From Yoonia sp. G8-12 (GTDB lineage Bacteria > Pseudomonadota > Alphaproteobacteria > Rhodobacterales > Rhodobacteraceae), in the NCBI RefSeq assembly GCF_038443675.1, contig NZ_CP151762.1, forward strand, positions 1,240,001 through 1,304,000: a stretch of DNA of 64,000 nucleotides, read 5' to 3'. The position numbers were made by a program, and so were the translations under genes. Each line of letters opens with the position of its first letter. The first letter of the stretch is position 1. Below the pieces are notes generated by a model that did no database searches, had not been told where the DNA came from, and worked only from the letters and a program-made list of their open reading frames with translations. Shown here piece after piece: positions 9,109-18,066 of this stretch.

Positions 9109-9411
9109 ATGGCCGACAAGACTTTGACGCGAATGGATTTGGCGGATGCGGTGCACAGTCAGGTTGGGCTTTCCCGAAACGACAGTGCCGATCTGGTCGA
9201 AAGCGTTTTGACGCATGTCTCCGACAGCCTTGTCAGCGGCCAATCGGTCAAGATTTCCTCTTTCGGCACTTTTTCCGTCCGCGAAAAAGCGGCCCGCATT
9301 GGCCGCAATCCCAAAACCGGTGAAGAGGTGCCAATCCACCCCCGCCGTGTTTTGACATTCCGTCCCTCGCATCTGATGAAAGATCGCGTCGCAGACGGGA
9401 ACAAGCGCTAG
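9109..9411 (+). CDS. ihfA: Integration host factor subunit alpha
   Basis: A 100-aa DNA-bending protein that pairs with IHF beta. The HU/IHF pattern is clear: KTLTRMDLADAVH at the N-terminus, SGQSVKISSFGTFSVREKAARIGRNPKTGEE in pieces across the middle, and the RVLTFRPS arm end. Alpha rather than beta is inferred from the gene order (fabH-ihfA-merR), which is standard in Rhodobacterales. The following MerR gene starts 3 nt downstream. Confidence 0.94.
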   Translation: MADKTLTRMDLADAVHSQVGLSRNDSADLVESVLTHVSDSLVSGQSVKISSFGTFSVREKAARIGRNPKTGEEVPIHPRRVLTFRPSHLMKDRVADGNKR

Positions 9412-9414
9412 GTC

Positions 9415-9996
9415 ATGGCCAAAGCCAAAGACGCATTCCGCACGATCAGTGAAGTCGCTGAATGGCTGGATACGCCCACCCATGTGTTGCGCTTTTGGGA
9501 AAGCAAGTTCAGCCAGATCAAACCCGTCAAAGGGGCCGGTGGCAGGCGCTATTACCGCCCCGCCGATATGGACCTGCTGGGCGGCATCAAACAGCTTTTG
9601 CACGAAGACGGGCTGACGATCAAAGGCACGCAAAAACTGTTGCGTGAAAAAGGCGTCAAATATGTTGCAACGCTTGGGGCGTCGGTGACAGAAGCGGTGG
9701 CCGCCGCCGATCCTGCCCCAGTCACGCATATTGAACAAACACCTGCGCCAGCACCCGCAGCACCAGCGCCCGTTGCCGCACCAGACACCGCACCGGCGCA
9801 GAATGCCCTGCCCTTCGCGACACCTGCACCTGCATTTACCATTGACCTGCCTTTGCCACCAACGGCCCTGCCCGCTGCCAAACCGCGCCTGATCGGGCGC
9901 GCACCTGCTGATCCAAGCGGGCTGCGGGCCCGTGCCGCCCGGATCGCGCCCTTGCTGGCGCGACTGGAAGAGGTACGTGCGCGAATGCACGGCTAA
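9415..9996 (+). CDS. MerR family transcriptional regulator
   Basis: 193 aa. The N-terminal winged helix of the MerR type covers residues about 8-75: TISEVAEWLDTPTHVLRFWESKF, then GGRRYYRPADMDLLGGIKQLL. The rest is a long Ala/Pro-rich linker (about 100-160) and a short helical tail with IAPLLARLEEVRAR. There is no effector domain or metal-binding cysteines. It is cotranscribed with ihfA. The target is unknown. The same pair occurs widely in alphaproteobacteria. Confidence 0.9.
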   Translation: MAKAKDAFRTISEVAEWLDTPTHVLRFWESKFSQIKPVKGAGGRRYYRPADMDLLGGIKQLLHEDGLTIKGTQKLLREKGVKYVATLGASVTEAVAAADPAPVTHIEQTPAPAPAAPAPVAAPDTAPAQNALPFATPAPAFTIDLPLPPTALPAAKPRLIGRAPADPSGLRARAARIAPLLARLEEVRARMHG

Positions 9997-10050
9997 GATA
10001 TGTTTTTCGGGCTTGCCCTTGGAACCATTTGGGGTATGAACGCGGTCAGT

Positions 10051-10127
10051 CGGGCTATAGCGCAGCCTGGTAGCGCGTCCGTCTGGGGGACGGAAGGTCG
10101 CAGGTTCGAGTCCTGCTAGCCCGACCA
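10051..10127 (+). tRNA. tRNA-Pro (anticodon GGG)
   Basis: A full cloverleaf can be drawn. The acceptor stem CGGGCTA pairs with TAGCCCG, followed by A and an encoded CCA. The D arm has GCGC/GCGC. The anticodon stem TCCGT/ACGGA holds the loop CTGGGGG with anticodon GGG. The T arm GCAGG/CCTGC encloses TTCGAGT. CCA is encoded. It is followed by a terminator hairpin. Confidence 0.97.
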
Positions 10128-10135
10128 ATCATAAC

Positions 10136-10168
10136 CGCCCGCTTCTGCTGTCGCAGGGCGGGCGTTTT
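10136..10168 (+). terminator. Rho-independent terminator after tRNA-Pro
   Basis: CGCCCGC (10136-10142) pairs with GCGGGCG (10158-10164) around a 15-nt loop and is followed by TTTT. It lies 9 nt past the tRNA 3' end. Confidence 0.75.
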
Positions 10169-10200
10169 GGTATCCAGAGGGGCCAAAGGGGAAAGTTGAT

Positions 10201-11280
10201 ATGACAAACGCTGGTGTCCTCGCTGACCATCAAATTCGCGATATGATCGCCGCAGGCGGCATTGCGGCTGACACCCCGATTGAGGCTGGCCAGATCCAGC
10301 CCGCGTCGCTTGATCTGCGGCTCGGGACCACCGCTTACCGCGTGCGCGCCTCATTTCTCGCGGGCCGCCAGCGGACGGTCAAAGACCGCCTTTCTGATTT
10401 TCAAATGCATGCGGTGGACCTGACAGGCGGCGCTGTTCTTGAAAAGGGCTGTGTCTATGTCGTGCCCCTGTTGGAGCGTTTGCGCCTGCCCAAGGGCATG
10501 ACCGCTGCGGCCAGTGCGAAATCCTCAATCGGGCGGCTTGATCTGCTGACGCGGATTATCACCGATCACGGCATCGAATTTGACCGCGTGCCAGAAGGCT
10601 ATGACGGCCCGCTTTATGTTGAAATCTGCCCGCGCTCTTTCTCGGTCGTGGCCCAGCCAGGCCAGATGTTGAACCAGATTATCTTTCGGCAGGGAAAAAC
10701 CCTGATGTCAGACGATGATCTGCGCGCGCTTCATGCGCAGACGCCTATCGTGTCGGGCGACCCTGTGATTTCGGACGGCCTTGGGTTTTCCGTCGATCTA
10801 AAGCCCACAGAGGGCACATTGGTCGGCTACCGTGCGAAACCCCATACCGGCGTCGTCGATCTGGCGAAACTGAACCACTATGACCCGACCGAGTTTTGGG
10901 AAGAGGTGCATACCAAAGACGGCTGGATCATCCTTGATCCGGGTGCCTTTTATATTCTGGTCAGCCGCGAGGCGATTGTGATCCCCCCCATGCAGGCCGC
11001 CGAAATGGCCCCTTATCTGGCGATGGTGGGTGAATTCCGGGTGCATTACGCGGGGTTCTTTGATCCCGGTTTCGGCTATGCCGAGGCAGGCGGTGCAGGA
11101 TCACGCGGCGTGTTGGAAGTGCGCTGTCACGAGGCCCCCTTTGTGCTGGAACACGGGCAAGTCGTGGGCCGCTTGGTTTACGAGCACATGTCCGCCCTGC
11201 CCGCCGCACTCTACGGGCGCGAGATCAAATCGAACTACCAGGGTCAGGGTTTGAAATTGTCAAAGCATTTTCAATCGTAG
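10201..11280 (+). CDS. dcd: 2'-deoxycytidine 5'-triphosphate deaminase (two-domain form)
   Basis: 359 aa, about twice the length of the usual dCTP deaminase. It deaminates dCTP to dUTP for thymidylate supply. The N-terminal half has QIQPASLDLRLG, AKSSIGRLDL and GYDGPLYVEI. The C-terminal half repeats the fold with VHYAGFFDPGFG, RGVLEVRCHEAPFVLEHGQ and VGRLVYEHM. This tandem arrangement is known in alphaproteobacteria. GGGGAAAG lies 8 nt before ATG 10201. Confidence 0.93.
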   Translation: MTNAGVLADHQIRDMIAAGGIAADTPIEAGQIQPASLDLRLGTTAYRVRASFLAGRQRTVKDRLSDFQMHAVDLTGGAVLEKGCVYVVPLLERLRLPKGMTAAASAKSSIGRLDLLTRIITDHGIEFDRVPEGYDGPLYVEICPRSFSVVAQPGQMLNQIIFRQGKTLMSDDDLRALHAQTPIVSGDPVISDGLGFSVDLKPTEGTLVGYRAKPHTGVVDLAKLNHYDPTEFWEEVHTKDGWIILDPGAFYILVSREAIVIPPMQAAEMAPYLAMVGEFRVHYAGFFDPGFGYAEAGGAGSRGVLEVRCHEAPFVLEHGQVVGRLVYEHMSALPAALYGREIKSNYQGQGLKLSKHFQS

Positions 11281-11289
11281 CAATCTTCC

Positions 11290-11310
11290 GTCCCGGACTT
11301 GATCCGGGAC
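11290..11310. terminator. Perfect hairpin between dcd and a convergent small gene
   Basis: GTCCCGGA (11290-11297) and TCCGGGAC (11303-11310) form an 8-bp stem around CTTGA. There is no T run on either side. It lies between two convergent stop codons, 9 nt past the dcd stop. It may work as a bidirectional terminator or be one of the short palindromic repeats common in alphaproteobacterial intergenic DNA. Confidence 0.5.
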
Positions 11311-11318
11311 GTCGACAG

Positions 11319-11507
11319 CTAGCGCATGAACCGCCGTGCCGCATTCAGGCCGCGTTGCGCTTTTTGTGCGGTCTGCTGCGCGGTCTTGGCCTGCGCGCGC
11401 TCTTCGGGCGTCATGTCTTCGGGGCGTTTGCCACGGTTTGCGGCCATTTGTGTCCCCTTACGCATCAACATGCGCATGCCCATATTGATTAATCGGTTCA
11501 TATTCAT
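11319..11507 (-). CDS. Small basic protein of unknown function
   Basis: 62 aa, rich in Met, Arg and Lys, with a DMTPEERAQAKTAQQTAQKAQ helical stretch and an RRFMR end. ATG 11507 has GGAGAAA about 7 nt upstream. The frame is open further upstream to 11618, but that part overlaps the scpB end. There is no membrane segment and no known domain. It may be a last gene of the scp transcript (40 nt after scpB). Conservation needs a database search. Confidence 0.7.
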   Translation of the reverse strand: MNMNRLINMGMRMLMRKGTQMAANRGKRPEDMTPEERAQAKTAQQTAQKAQRGLNAARRFMR

Positions 11508-11547
11508 CAGCGTTTCTCCCTCTTTGGGTTTATATAAACTGCACGGG

Positions 11548-12198
11548 TCAATCTTCAAATAATTCGGACTGATCTTCGTCGTCATCGGCGTCTTCGGTCT
11601 CACCCAAGATCTGCGCACCCGGTGGCGGTCGGTTTTCCAGAAGACCCGCAGAGCGCAATTCCTTCAGCCCCGGCAGGTCACGGGCGTTTTCCAGACCGAA
11701 GTGATCCAAGAACCCTTGTGTCACCACAAAGGTCACGGGCCGCCCCGGTGTCATTTTACGGCGGCCAAAGCGGATCCATTCCAGCTCGATCAACTGGTCA
11801 ATCGTGCCACGACTGACGCTGACACCACGGATTTCTTCGATCTCGGCGCGGGTGACGGGCTGATGATAGGCCACAATCGCCAGCGTTTCGATCGCAGCAC
11901 GGCTGAGTTTACGCGTCTCGACCGTTTCTTTCTGCATCAGAAAGCCCAGATCGCCCGCCGTGCGGATCGCCCAGGCATCACCCACCTTCACCACATTCAC
12001 ACCGCGCCCTTCATAGCGTTTGCGCAGATGCGCAATCGCTTCGGCGGGGTCACAGCCGTGGGGCATCCGGCCCGTCAATTCGGTGATTGTCACCGGATCG
12101 GCGGTGGCAAACAAAATCGCCTCAACCATCCGCTCCTGCTCGCCCATGGGCGGCGCTTCAAAGAGGCTTTCGTTCTTCGGGGTGTCTGTCTTAGCCAT
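11548..12198 (-). CDS. scpB: Segregation and condensation protein B
   Basis: A 216-aa winged-helix kleisin partner of the SMC-ScpAB complex that compacts and segregates the chromosome. The family pattern is visible: MVEAILFATADPVTITEL, KLSRAAIETLAIVAYHQPVTRAEIE, EIRGVSVSRGTIDQL and a GRPVTFVVTQGFLDHFGL end. The acidic C-terminal tail is variable. ATG 12198 overlaps the scpA stop by 8 nt, so the two are translationally coupled. The longer frame to 12384 is antisense-like within scpA and was not used. Confidence 0.95.
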   Translation of the reverse strand: MAKTDTPKNESLFEAPPMGEQERMVEAILFATADPVTITELTGRMPHGCDPAEAIAHLRKRYEGRGVNVVKVGDAWAIRTAGDLGFLMQKETVETRKLSRAAIETLAIVAYHQPVTRAEIEEIRGVSVSRGTIDQLIELEWIRFGRRKMTPGRPVTFVVTQGFLDHFGLENARDLPGLKELRSAGLLENRPPPGAQILGETEDADDDEDQSELFED

Positions 12199-12985
12199 CA
12201 CGCGGGTCTTTCTTGCGGATTTCAATCGGGGCAAACATTTCGCCCTGCCGGATTTCGATCTTGCCTTCCTTGGCCAGTTCCAGCGAGGCCGCAAAGGTCG
12301 CAGCGGTCGTAGACCTGCGGCGTTGTGGGTCGGCATCCCAGCCATCGGGCAGGTAGCTGACGATGTCGGTCCAGTGGCCTGCAAACCCGATGAGCGAGCG
12401 CATCCGTTCCAGCGCCTGTTCCATCGTCATGACGTGCTGGCGGTCCATCACAAAGGGGCGGAAATCATCGCGGGTGCGGATGCGCGCATAGCCCTGCATC
12501 AGATCCAGCAAGGTCGCGGTATAGGTCACGCGGCGCACGCGCTGGACGTCTTCGGTGATCCCGCGCGCAAAGAAATCGCGCCCCAACTGATCACGCGCCA
12601 TCAACTTGGCGGCTGAATTGCGCATCGCCTCCAGACGCTCCAACTGAAACGCGAGGTGCGCTGCGAGCTCTTCGCCCGAAGGCCCCTCTTCGGTCGGGTC
12701 AGGCGGCAACAACAGGCGCGATTTGAGAAAGGCAAGCCACGCAGCCATCACCAGATAATCGGCCGCCAGTTCCAGCCGCAGCCGCTTGGCCTGTTCGACA
12801 AAGGCCAAATACTGACGTGCCAGTGCGAGAATGGAAATCTGGCGCAGGTCCACCTTTTGCGTGCGCGACAGCGTCAGCAACAGATCAAGCGGGCCCTCGA
12901 AAGAACCCACATCAACGATCAGGGCCTCAGCGGCGACACGCTCGCTGACACTGACCGTGTCTTCTTGAAATTCCTCGCCCTGCAT
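12191..12985 (-). CDS. scpA: Segregation and condensation protein A
   Basis: A 264-aa kleisin subunit of SMC-ScpAB. The N-terminal VGSFEGPLDLLLTLSRTQKVDLRQISI is the diagnostic ScpA stretch (here quoted in part: FEGPLDLLL), followed by LAADYLVMAAWLAFLKSRLLLP. The C-terminal winged helix region contains TFAASLELAKEGKIEIRQ. It starts 6 nt after the nagZ stop and overlaps scpB, so the nagZ-scpA-scpB order looks like one transcript. Confidence 0.95.
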   Translation of the reverse strand: MQGEEFQEDTVSVSERVAAEALIVDVGSFEGPLDLLLTLSRTQKVDLRQISILALARQYLAFVEQAKRLRLELAADYLVMAAWLAFLKSRLLLPPDPTEEGPSGEELAAHLAFQLERLEAMRNSAAKLMARDQLGRDFFARGITEDVQRVRRVTYTATLLDLMQGYARIRTRDDFRPFVMDRQHVMTMEQALERMRSLIGFAGHWTDIVSYLPDGWDADPQRRRSTTAATFAASLELAKEGKIEIRQGEMFAPIEIRKKDPRDG

Positions 12986-12991
12986 CTGCCC

Positions 12992-13981
12992 TCAGCCTAA
13001 GTGACGGCTAAGTTCCGCTTCCAGACCCGCGATGTCAATCTTTGCAGGGGTTTTTCGCTGGGCCAAGGCCCGATTTGCGCGGGTTATTGCGGCGGGCGTC
13101 ATGTCGCTTGACGCCTGCGCCACCGCCTTCATTTCATCCGCCTTGCCATTGCAGTGCAGGATGATGTCACAGCCCGCAGCGATACTGGCCGCAGCGCGCT
13201 GCGCGATCGTGCCTGACAAAGCCTCCATCGACAGATCATCGGTCATCAAAAGACCATCGAAACCGATGTCCTTGCGGATCACTTCCATCATTCTGGCGGA
13301 TGTTGTGGCGGGATTGGCGGGATCAATATCCGAGAAAACAATATGCGCTGTCATCCCCATCGCGATATCGGTGAGCGCCGCAAAGGGCGCGAAATCCCAC
13401 GCCTCTAGTTCGGCACGCGGGGCATCGACACGCGGCAAATCCTTATGGCTATCCACGGATGCGCGCCCATATCCGGGGATATGTTTCAGCACGGGCAGCA
13501 CACCACCGGCCAGATGCGCATCAGCGCAGACGCGGCACGCATCAACGACGGTTTGCACGTCATGCCCGTAAAGGCGGTTCTTCAGCACCGGATGCGTCGC
13601 GTCCTCTGCGATATCGGCAAGCGGCGCGCAGTTGGCGTCGATCCCGACATCATGCAATTCCGCGGCAATCAACCGATTGCGGATCCAATGGGCGCGCAGC
13701 GGATCAGACGCCCGCGCCATCTGGTCCAAGGCGGGCAGATATTCACGCCAATGGGGGCTGCGCATCCGCTGGACGCGCCCGCCTTCCTGGTCAATCAGGA
13801 TCACCGCATCGCGCTGGACCGCTTCGCGCAAGTCATAGGTCAGGCGGCGCAATTGATCGGGATTGTCGATATTGCGCGCAAAAAGGATAAAACCAAGCGG
13901 CTGGACCTCACGAAAAAAGCCGCGTTCCCAATCGGTGATTTCCAGCCCCTCGGGGCCGAAAATCGTCGCGTTCATCGTCAC
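12992..13981 (-). CDS. nagZ: Beta-N-acetylhexosaminidase NagZ
   Basis: A 329-aa glycoside hydrolase family 3 enzyme that removes N-acetylglucosamine from anhydromuropeptides in cell wall recycling (cytoplasm). The active-site loop KHIPGYGRASVDSHKDLP carries the general acid/base His and Asp, and the nucleophile Asp is in MTDDLSMEAL. The DQEGGRVQR motif near residue 65 is also typical. There is no signal peptide. The preceding SPOR gene ends directly at its start codon, so they are cotranscribed. Confidence 0.95.
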   Translation of the reverse strand: MTMNATIFGPEGLEITDWERGFFREVQPLGFILFARNIDNPDQLRRLTYDLREAVQRDAVILIDQEGGRVQRMRSPHWREYLPALDQMARASDPLRAHWIRNRLIAAELHDVGIDANCAPLADIAEDATHPVLKNRLYGHDVQTVVDACRVCADAHLAGGVLPVLKHIPGYGRASVDSHKDLPRVDAPRAELEAWDFAPFAALTDIAMGMTAHIVFSDIDPANPATTSARMMEVIRKDIGFDGLLMTDDLSMEALSGTIAQRAAASIAAGCDIILHCNGKADEMKAVAQASSDMTPAAITRANRALAQRKTPAKIDIAGLEAELSRHLG

Positions 13982-14908
13982 TTAGTTGACCACCACGGCA
14001 ATGCATTCCGCACCTTCGGCCTGCAACGCGGCACACAGGCGGCGCGCCTCGGCGCGGTCATCAAAGCCGCTGGCACGCAGACGGTACCATGTGGCGCTGC
14101 TTTGATTGCTTACCTGAATGACCCGCTCACGCCCGGCCATCAACTGGCCAAAGCGCCCTTGCAGGCGGTCCCATTCCGCCGCAGCAAGGCCGGGGCTTGG
14201 AAAGGCACCAAGCTGCACAAGGTTTGTTCCCGCAGCGAAGGTTGCGGTTGTCAAAGCAACTTCGCTGCTGGCCGGCGCGGATGCCACCACAGCCGTTGGC
14301 GCAACGAGACGCATGTTGGCGGGGCGAATCACGGGACGTACCGATGTAGACACGCCGGGCACGCTGGCCGGGATCGCATCGGGGTTTGATGTGGTTTGCG
14401 CAGGGGCCAACGGTGGTTCGGTGCTGATTGCGGCCAATTGCGCGGCAAGTGCTGCGGCATCATCCTGCACCGCAGGTGCGGCAGTGTCCTGCTCAAGACC
14501 GTCCGCCTCTAAACCGGTTGTCGCATCTTCAATGGCGGCAGAAACGTTTGAAACAACTTCTTGCGCGGGGCGCACATCAAGGTCCTCGGGCGACAATCCG
14601 GTTGTGCGCGGGGCCAGAACCAAACGATCCTCGGGACCGCCCGCTTCGCCCATCGCGGCCACTTCGTTCACAGATAGCCCCGTATGCGCGGCCACGCCGC
14701 CGCCGGGGTTGTCGGGCAGAACCCGCATATCACCTTCCATCGCGCGGACAACGGGGATCCCGCTCACGTCACGCACGATCAGTTTGTATCCCCAGAAGCT
14801 TACCCCAAGGATCAGCGCCAGCGAAAACGCGGCGCCCGCGAAGTTGACTAGATTGGTTGAGCGCGGCTCACTTGCCGCCCGGGCGAACCCGTCATCGTAT
14901 ACTGCCAT
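13982..14908 (-). CDS. SPOR domain protein with one membrane segment
   Basis: 308 aa. A short cytoplasmic N-terminus, one transmembrane helix (about residues 22-45, FAGAAFSLALILGVSFWGYKL) and a long Ala/Pro/Thr-rich periplasmic linker precede a C-terminal SPOR domain (about 228-306, with LVQLGAFPSPGLAAAEWDRL and WYRLRASGFDDRAEARRLC). SPOR domains bind glycan strands lacking stem peptides and place proteins at the division septum. It lies between argS and nagZ, the normal order in Rhodobacterales, and next to a wall-recycling enzyme. Confidence 0.92.
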   Translation of the reverse strand: MAVYDDGFARAASEPRSTNLVNFAGAAFSLALILGVSFWGYKLIVRDVSGIPVVRAMEGDMRVLPDNPGGGVAAHTGLSVNEVAAMGEAGGPEDRLVLAPRTTGLSPEDLDVRPAQEVVSNVSAAIEDATTGLEADGLEQDTAAPAVQDDAAALAAQLAAISTEPPLAPAQTTSNPDAIPASVPGVSTSVRPVIRPANMRLVAPTAVVASAPASSEVALTTATFAAGTNLVQLGAFPSPGLAAAEWDRLQGRFGQLMAGRERVIQVSNQSSATWYRLRASGFDDRAEARRLCAALQAEGAECIAVVVN

Positions 14909-14982
14909 CTCTGCCTCACTGCGCCCCAGACCTTGTGGTTTTTCGGGGTCGTTATTCTCAGCTCGATCCGGCGGCCTGTGCG

Positions 14983-16722
14983 TTAACGCATCTCTTCCGC
15001 CGGAGTGACGCCAAGAATACCCAAACCATGCAAAATAACAATCGCTACGGCCCGAATAAGGGCAATTTTCGCTTGTGTGGCATCTGAGTCACCCTCTTGG
15101 ACGAACCGCAGCGCCTCATCCATGCTGCCTTGGTGGTAAAGCGCGTGGAAATCGGACGCCAGATCGTAGAGGTAAAAGGCAATCCGGTGCGGCTCATGCC
15201 CGCGTGCGGCGATTTCCACCAGACGCGGCCATTCAGCCAGTTTCTTGATCAGCGTCAGCTCTGCCGGATGGGTCAGACCCGACAGGTCCACACCTGCCAA
15301 AGTGGTGTCAGAGACATCCGTAAACGCCGCCGCCTTGGCCACGGCGGAATTGACCCGCGCATAGGCGTAGTTGACATAGAAAACCGGATTGTCCTTGGAC
15401 TGTTCCAGCACCTTGTCGAAATCAAAGTCCAGCGGCGCGTCGTTCTTGCGCGTCAGCATATGGAAACGCGTGACATTCGGCCCCACCTGATCGACCACAT
15501 CGCGCAGGGTCACAAAGGTCCCTGCCCGCTTGGACATCTTGAACGGCTCGCCGTTTTTATAAAGCTTCACCAGTTGCGTCAGCTTTACATCCAGCGGCAC
15601 ACGGCCGTCCGACAGCGCCGAAACCGCGGCCTTCATCCGCTTGACGTATCCACCGTGATCGGCGCCAAAGACGTCGATCAACTGGTCAAAGCCACGCTGC
15701 ACCTTGTCGTAATGGTAGGCGATATCGGGTGCGAAATAGGTCCAAGAGCCGTCCGATTTCTGCACAGGCCGGTCCACATCATCACCGTGGGCGGTTGAGC
15801 GGAACAATGTCTGCTCACGCGGTTCCCAATCCTCGGGCATCTTGCCCTTTGGCGGTTCAAGCGTGCCCCGATAGATCAGGCCTTTGGCGTCGAGTTCGGC
15901 AATCGCTTTTTCAATCAACCCCGTGCCATAGAGCGATTTTTCGGAATAGAAGTTATCCATCACAACGCCAAGCTGGGCCAGATCGGCGCGGATCATGTCC
16001 ATCATCGCGTCGGTCGCGTAGGTCCGGATTTCATCAAGCCAGACATCTTCTGGCTGATCGACGTATTTGTCGCCGACTTCGGCCTTGAGCGCCTCTCCGA
16101 CCTCGATCAGATAGTCGCCCGGATAGCTGCCTTCGGGCCAGTCGACCGACAGGTCATGGGCTTCCTGATACCGCAGGTAAACCGACCGCGCGAGCACATC
16201 GACCTGCGCGCCGCCATCGTTGATGTAGTATTCCTTGGTCACATCATAGCCCGCGTAATCCAAGAGCCGCGCCAGCGCATCACCGAAAACAGCACCCCGT
16301 GTATGGCCTACATGCAAAGGCCCTGTGGGGTTGGCAGAGACATATTCCACCATCATCTTCTGGCCCTGCCCCAGCGTCGACTTGCCATAGGCCGCATCGT
16401 TCAGTGCGGCCTTGACCACGCCCTGCCAGACCTCTGGCACCAAGCGCATGTTCAAAAACCCCGGCCCCGCCACTTCGGCCACAGCGATCTGTGGATCCTC
16501 CAGCAGTTTCGCGGCCAGCGCATCAGCAATCACACGCGGGTTCATCTTGGCCGGTTTCGCCAGCACCATCGCCGCGTTCGTCGCCATATCGCCGTGTGCC
16601 GCATCGCGCGGCGGTTCAACCGAGACAGCAGCGGTAGAGAGCCCGTCAGGCAGCGTGCCTTCGGCAACCAATTGGTCAAGGCAGGCCAGCACACGGGCGC
16701 GAAAATCGGCAAAAAGGTTCAT
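14983..16722 (-). CDS. argS: Arginyl-tRNA synthetase
   Basis: A 579-aa class I synthetase charging tRNA-Arg. It has the HIGH motif as HVGH within ANPTGPLHVGHTRGA, the KMSK motif as KMSKR in FKMSKRAGTF, an N-terminal Add-1 domain and the DALR anticodon domain at the C-terminus. ATG 16722 has GGAAG about 7 nt upstream and gives the usual start MNLFADFR; the frame is open to 16833 but that part is not family-like. dgt lies 97 bp upstream on the same strand. Confidence 0.97.
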   Translation of the reverse strand: MNLFADFRARVLACLDQLVAEGTLPDGLSTAAVSVEPPRDAAHGDMATNAAMVLAKPAKMNPRVIADALAAKLLEDPQIAVAEVAGPGFLNMRLVPEVWQGVVKAALNDAAYGKSTLGQGQKMMVEYVSANPTGPLHVGHTRGAVFGDALARLLDYAGYDVTKEYYINDGGAQVDVLARSVYLRYQEAHDLSVDWPEGSYPGDYLIEVGEALKAEVGDKYVDQPEDVWLDEIRTYATDAMMDMIRADLAQLGVVMDNFYSEKSLYGTGLIEKAIAELDAKGLIYRGTLEPPKGKMPEDWEPREQTLFRSTAHGDDVDRPVQKSDGSWTYFAPDIAYHYDKVQRGFDQLIDVFGADHGGYVKRMKAAVSALSDGRVPLDVKLTQLVKLYKNGEPFKMSKRAGTFVTLRDVVDQVGPNVTRFHMLTRKNDAPLDFDFDKVLEQSKDNPVFYVNYAYARVNSAVAKAAAFTDVSDTTLAGVDLSGLTHPAELTLIKKLAEWPRLVEIAARGHEPHRIAFYLYDLASDFHALYHQGSMDEALRFVQEGDSDATQAKIALIRAVAIVILHGLGILGVTPAEEMR

Positions 16723-16819
16723 GGTACTTCCAACAGCTTTGTTTGACTGGGGTTTACCACCCCGCGTGCGCAGGGCAAGCAGACTTTTGCCAAAAATCCG
16801 GCATCGCAGGTCTGCCCCC

Positions 16820-17992
16820 TTAATTCCCGTCAATCACCCCCGGCGGAATATCCTCGCCGCCGATCAGGCGCTCATGCTCTTGTATCGCAAACCGGTCGGT
16901 CATCCCCGCGATGTAATCGGCCACAATCCGCGCCAGCGCGGTCTGGTCGGGGGCATCTGCCACGTCCTTGCGCCATTGCTTGGGCAGTTCATCGGTATTT
17001 TGCATGAAAAAGGGAAACAAATCATTGACTATCTGGGTCACAACGATCCGCATTTCCACCACCGCAGGCGCGCGATACATGCGTGTAAACAGAAAAGCGC
17101 GGATCACCTTGAGATCTTCCCACAAGTCTGGCGAAAACTGCACCACCATCCGCCCTGCGTGGCGGATATCATGCACTGATGCCGGTGCCAGTTCGGTCAG
17201 ATTGCGGCGGCTGACGGTGATCACATCTTCGACCAGAATACCAAAGAACCGCCGCAACGCCTCATGCCGTCGGCGGTAATAATTCAGGTCGGGATATTTG
17301 GCATCCACCCGTGCGAAACAGTCGCGCAGAATGGGCAGTTCCGCCAACTCATCAGTGCTGAACAATTCGGCCCGCAACCCGTCATGCAGGTCGTGGTTGT
17401 TATAGGCGATATCATCGGCCAAGGCCGCCGCCTGCGCCTCGGCACTCGCATGGGTGTGCAATTCCAGATCGTGCCGTGCGTTATAGGCCGCCAGCGCATA
17501 AGGAATATCCCCCGTCACCGGCCCGTTATGTTTGGCAATGCCTTCAAGCGTTTCCCACGTCAGGTTCAGCCCGTCCCATTCCGCATAGTGCCGTTCCAGA
17601 CTGGTCACGATCCGCAAGGCCTGTGCGTTGTGATCAAACCCGCCATAGGGTTGCATCAGTGCATCCAGCGCCTCTTCGCCGGTATGGCCAAAGGGCGTGT
17701 GCCCCAGATCATGGGCCAGTGCCACGGCTTCGGTCAGCTCCACGTTCAGATCCAACGCCGCCGCCACCGTGCGCGCCACCTGCGCCACCTCGATCGAATG
17801 GGTCAGGCGGGTACGGAAATAATCGCCTTCATGTTCAATAAACACTTGGGTCTTATGCTTGAGCCGTCGAAAGGCGGACGCATGGATAATCCGGTCGCGA
17901 TCCCGCTGAAACGGAGAGCGGAAGGTGCTCTCTTCCTCAGGGTAAAGCCGCCCGCGCGGATTTGCGGGGTCTGTCGCATAGAGCGCTGCCAT
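16820..17992 (-). CDS. dgt: dGTPase-like HD-domain triphosphohydrolase
   Basis: A 390-aa deoxynucleoside triphosphate hydrolase. HD-domain metal ligands are visible in RTRLTHSIEVAQ (H), ALAHDLGHTPFGHTGE (HD) and ADDIAYNNHDLHDG (D). The N-terminal SPFQRDRDRIIHASAFRRLKHKTQVF stretch is the type signature. The family lowers dNTP pools or removes damaged dNTPs; dGTP preference is assumed from the name only. It is divergent from erpA with a 74-bp shared promoter region. Confidence 0.93.
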   Translation of the reverse strand: MAALYATDPANPRGRLYPEEESTFRSPFQRDRDRIIHASAFRRLKHKTQVFIEHEGDYFRTRLTHSIEVAQVARTVAAALDLNVELTEAVALAHDLGHTPFGHTGEEALDALMQPYGGFDHNAQALRIVTSLERHYAEWDGLNLTWETLEGIAKHNGPVTGDIPYALAAYNARHDLELHTHASAEAQAAALADDIAYNNHDLHDGLRAELFSTDELAELPILRDCFARVDAKYPDLNYYRRRHEALRRFFGILVEDVITVSRRNLTELAPASVHDIRHAGRMVVQFSPDLWEDLKVIRAFLFTRMYRAPAVVEMRIVVTQIVNDLFPFFMQNTDELPKQWRKDVADAPDQTALARIVADYIAGMTDRFAIQEHERLIGGEDIPPGVIDGN

Positions 17993-18007
17993 CTTTGATT
18001 GCCTGTC

Positions 18008-18036
18008 TTGTCGTGTTTGCCTGTCTTCCCTATATT
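18008..18036 (+). promoter_or_regulatory. Candidate promoter for erpA
   Basis: TTGTCG (18008-18013) and TATATT (18031-18036) with a 17-bp spacer. The predicted start lies about 24 nt before ATG 18067. No IscR-type palindrome was seen in the gap. Confidence 0.45.
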
Positions 18037-18066
18037 ACAGGTACACCCAAACCGATAGGCCCCCAC

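Noticed and set aside
8824..10128. A 434-aa minus-strand frame over fabH, ihfA, the MerR gene and the tRNA
   Set aside because: It spans four genuine features on the plus strand, including a tRNA, and has no recognisable domain.
10136..10168. Possible integrated element next to tRNA-Pro
   Set aside because: The tRNA 3' end is followed by a terminator and the core gene dcd. No integrase or repeated tRNA tail was found.
13445..14389. A 314-aa plus-strand frame across nagZ and the SPOR gene
   Set aside because: It crosses two real genes on the opposite strand and shows no domain.
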